Source of the DNA: an uncultured Pseudobdellovibrionaceae bacterium
GTDB taxonomy: Bacteria > Bdellovibrionota > Bdellovibrionia > Bdellovibrionales > Bdellovibrionaceae
Reading direction: 5' to 3'
Length of the DNA: 5,389 nt
Assembly (NCBI GenBank): GCA_937900305.1
Contig: CALCCV010000154.1
Span: 1 to 5,389 of the forward strand
The translations under genes and the position numbers were made by a program. Positions 4,987 through 5,389 of this stretch are shown here, one piece after another. How positions within the stretch are numbered: position 1 is the first letter of the stretch; each line of letters starts with the position of its first letter. Below the pieces are notes generated by a model, which worked only from the letters and a program-made list of their open reading frames with translations, ran no database searches and was not told the origin of the DNA.

Positions 4987-5355
4987 ATGAATAACGTTAG
5001 ACAGATGTGCACGACACTTATTGCTCAAAATAATTACCAGGCGGCGATCAAATTTTTAGTGAGCACCATTGATGCGAACACGCCCGATTTGTATTGTTTG
5101 GCAGACTTGGTTTGCTTTCAGTATGTGGTTGGCGATCTCGCAGCATGGAAAGCCACCACGGCACTGTTCGAAAAGTTGGTCACCGAGCAAGGGCGGATCG
5201 AGAACCCCGCCCATACGAATTTGTTTTTGACCCTTTCAAAACAACTCGAAGAGTGGGGTCGGATCACTGAGGCGCGCAGCCTGCTCACGGGGCTGTTGCC
5301 GACGGTCGCGGGTTTCAACAATTCTAATAAGGTAGAAGCGGTCTTGTCTGGTATC
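4987..5355 (+). CDS. N-terminal part of a TPR-like helical repeat protein (3' truncated at adapter)
   Basis: The ATG at 4987 is the first start after an in-frame stop at 4978-4980; a GAGAG at 4979-4983 is a close, weak ribosome site. The frame stays open for 123 native codons and then runs into adapter, so the C terminus is missing. There is no signal peptide, so the protein is probably cytoplasmic. The sequence is helical, with three units resembling tetratricopeptide repeats: LIAQNNYQAAIKFLVSTI (11-28), YVVGDLAAWKATTALFEKLV (46-65) and LSKQLEEWGRITEARSLLTG (83-102). Each shows the small-residue/aromatic and E/A-A-x-x-L spacing of TPR helices, which usually mediate protein-protein contacts. 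The subfamily cannot be told from this fragment. The 18-bp gap suggests one operon with the preceding exported protein. Any residues predicted after SGI123 (beginning RSEEHTSELQS) come from adapter. Confidence 0.65.
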
Positions 5356-5389
5356 AGATCGGAAGAGCACACGTCTGAACTCCAGTCAC
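5356..5389 (+). other. Illumina TruSeq adapter sequence (artefact)
   Basis: The final 34 bases, from agatcggaagagc to ctccagtcac, are identical to the standard TruSeq adapter ligated to the insert 3' end. They are not genomic. In the frame of the upstream gene they translate as RSEEHTSELQS, a well-known contaminant peptide in databases. The true contig end is 5355 or slightly before it. Confidence 0.97.

Noticed and set aside
4973..4990. Five-codon ORF (MAERL) ending in an ATGA overlap with the start at 4987
   Set aside because: Too short to support as a coupled leader peptide; no clear ribosome site of its own.
5118..5372. Minus-strand open frame starting MCSSDL at the right end
   Set aside because: Its first residues are translated adapter and the remainder is antisense to the TPR-like gene.

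Overview
The window reads as a whole short assembly contig from a moderate-GC Gram-negative bacterium, most likely a member of the Bdellovibrionota (Bdellovibrio-like). That placement is an inference. It rests on a TIGR02147/DUF4423-type regulator, a family abundant in Bdellovibrio and Fibrobacter, and on four different orphan proteins with Sec signal peptides and cysteine pairs. Two of the four carry Gly-Gly-Asp motifs and a lone His-Glu motif of a kind I associate with Bdellovibrio secreted proteins. No rRNA, tRNA, CRISPR array, insertion sequence or phage gene was seen. The last 34 bases are not biological: they match the Illumina TruSeq adapter.

Layout. At the left edge is the C-terminal end of a membrane protein (1-174, +). 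A convergent intergenic stretch with repeats and alternative hairpins follows (175-266). Next is a two-gene minus-strand operon: a 375-residue exported protein (1094-2221), then a DNA-binding regulator (267-1097) whose GTG start overlaps its stop codon (GTGA). A 246-bp divergent intergenic region (2222-2467) separates this operon from a plus-strand series. That series holds a 118-residue exported protein (2468-2824), a 273-bp gap with two strong inverted repeats, a 206-residue exported protein made of three copies of a two-cysteine repeat (3098-3718), a 373-residue exported protein ending in TGGDGG (3847-4968), and 18 bp later the start of a TPR-like helical protein (from 4987), cut off by the adapter.

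How the genes may work together. The sequence shows an exported protein translationally coupled to its own probable regulator, facing divergently a row of small exported proteins. The simplest model is that the regulator controls the shared intergenic region and so its own operon and perhaps the divergent exported gene. No catalytic function can be assigned to any exported protein. The most distinctive observations are the three-repeat disulfide-type protein, the HE motif shared by two otherwise dissimilar exported proteins, and the adapter read-through that would create a false C terminus in a predicted protein.
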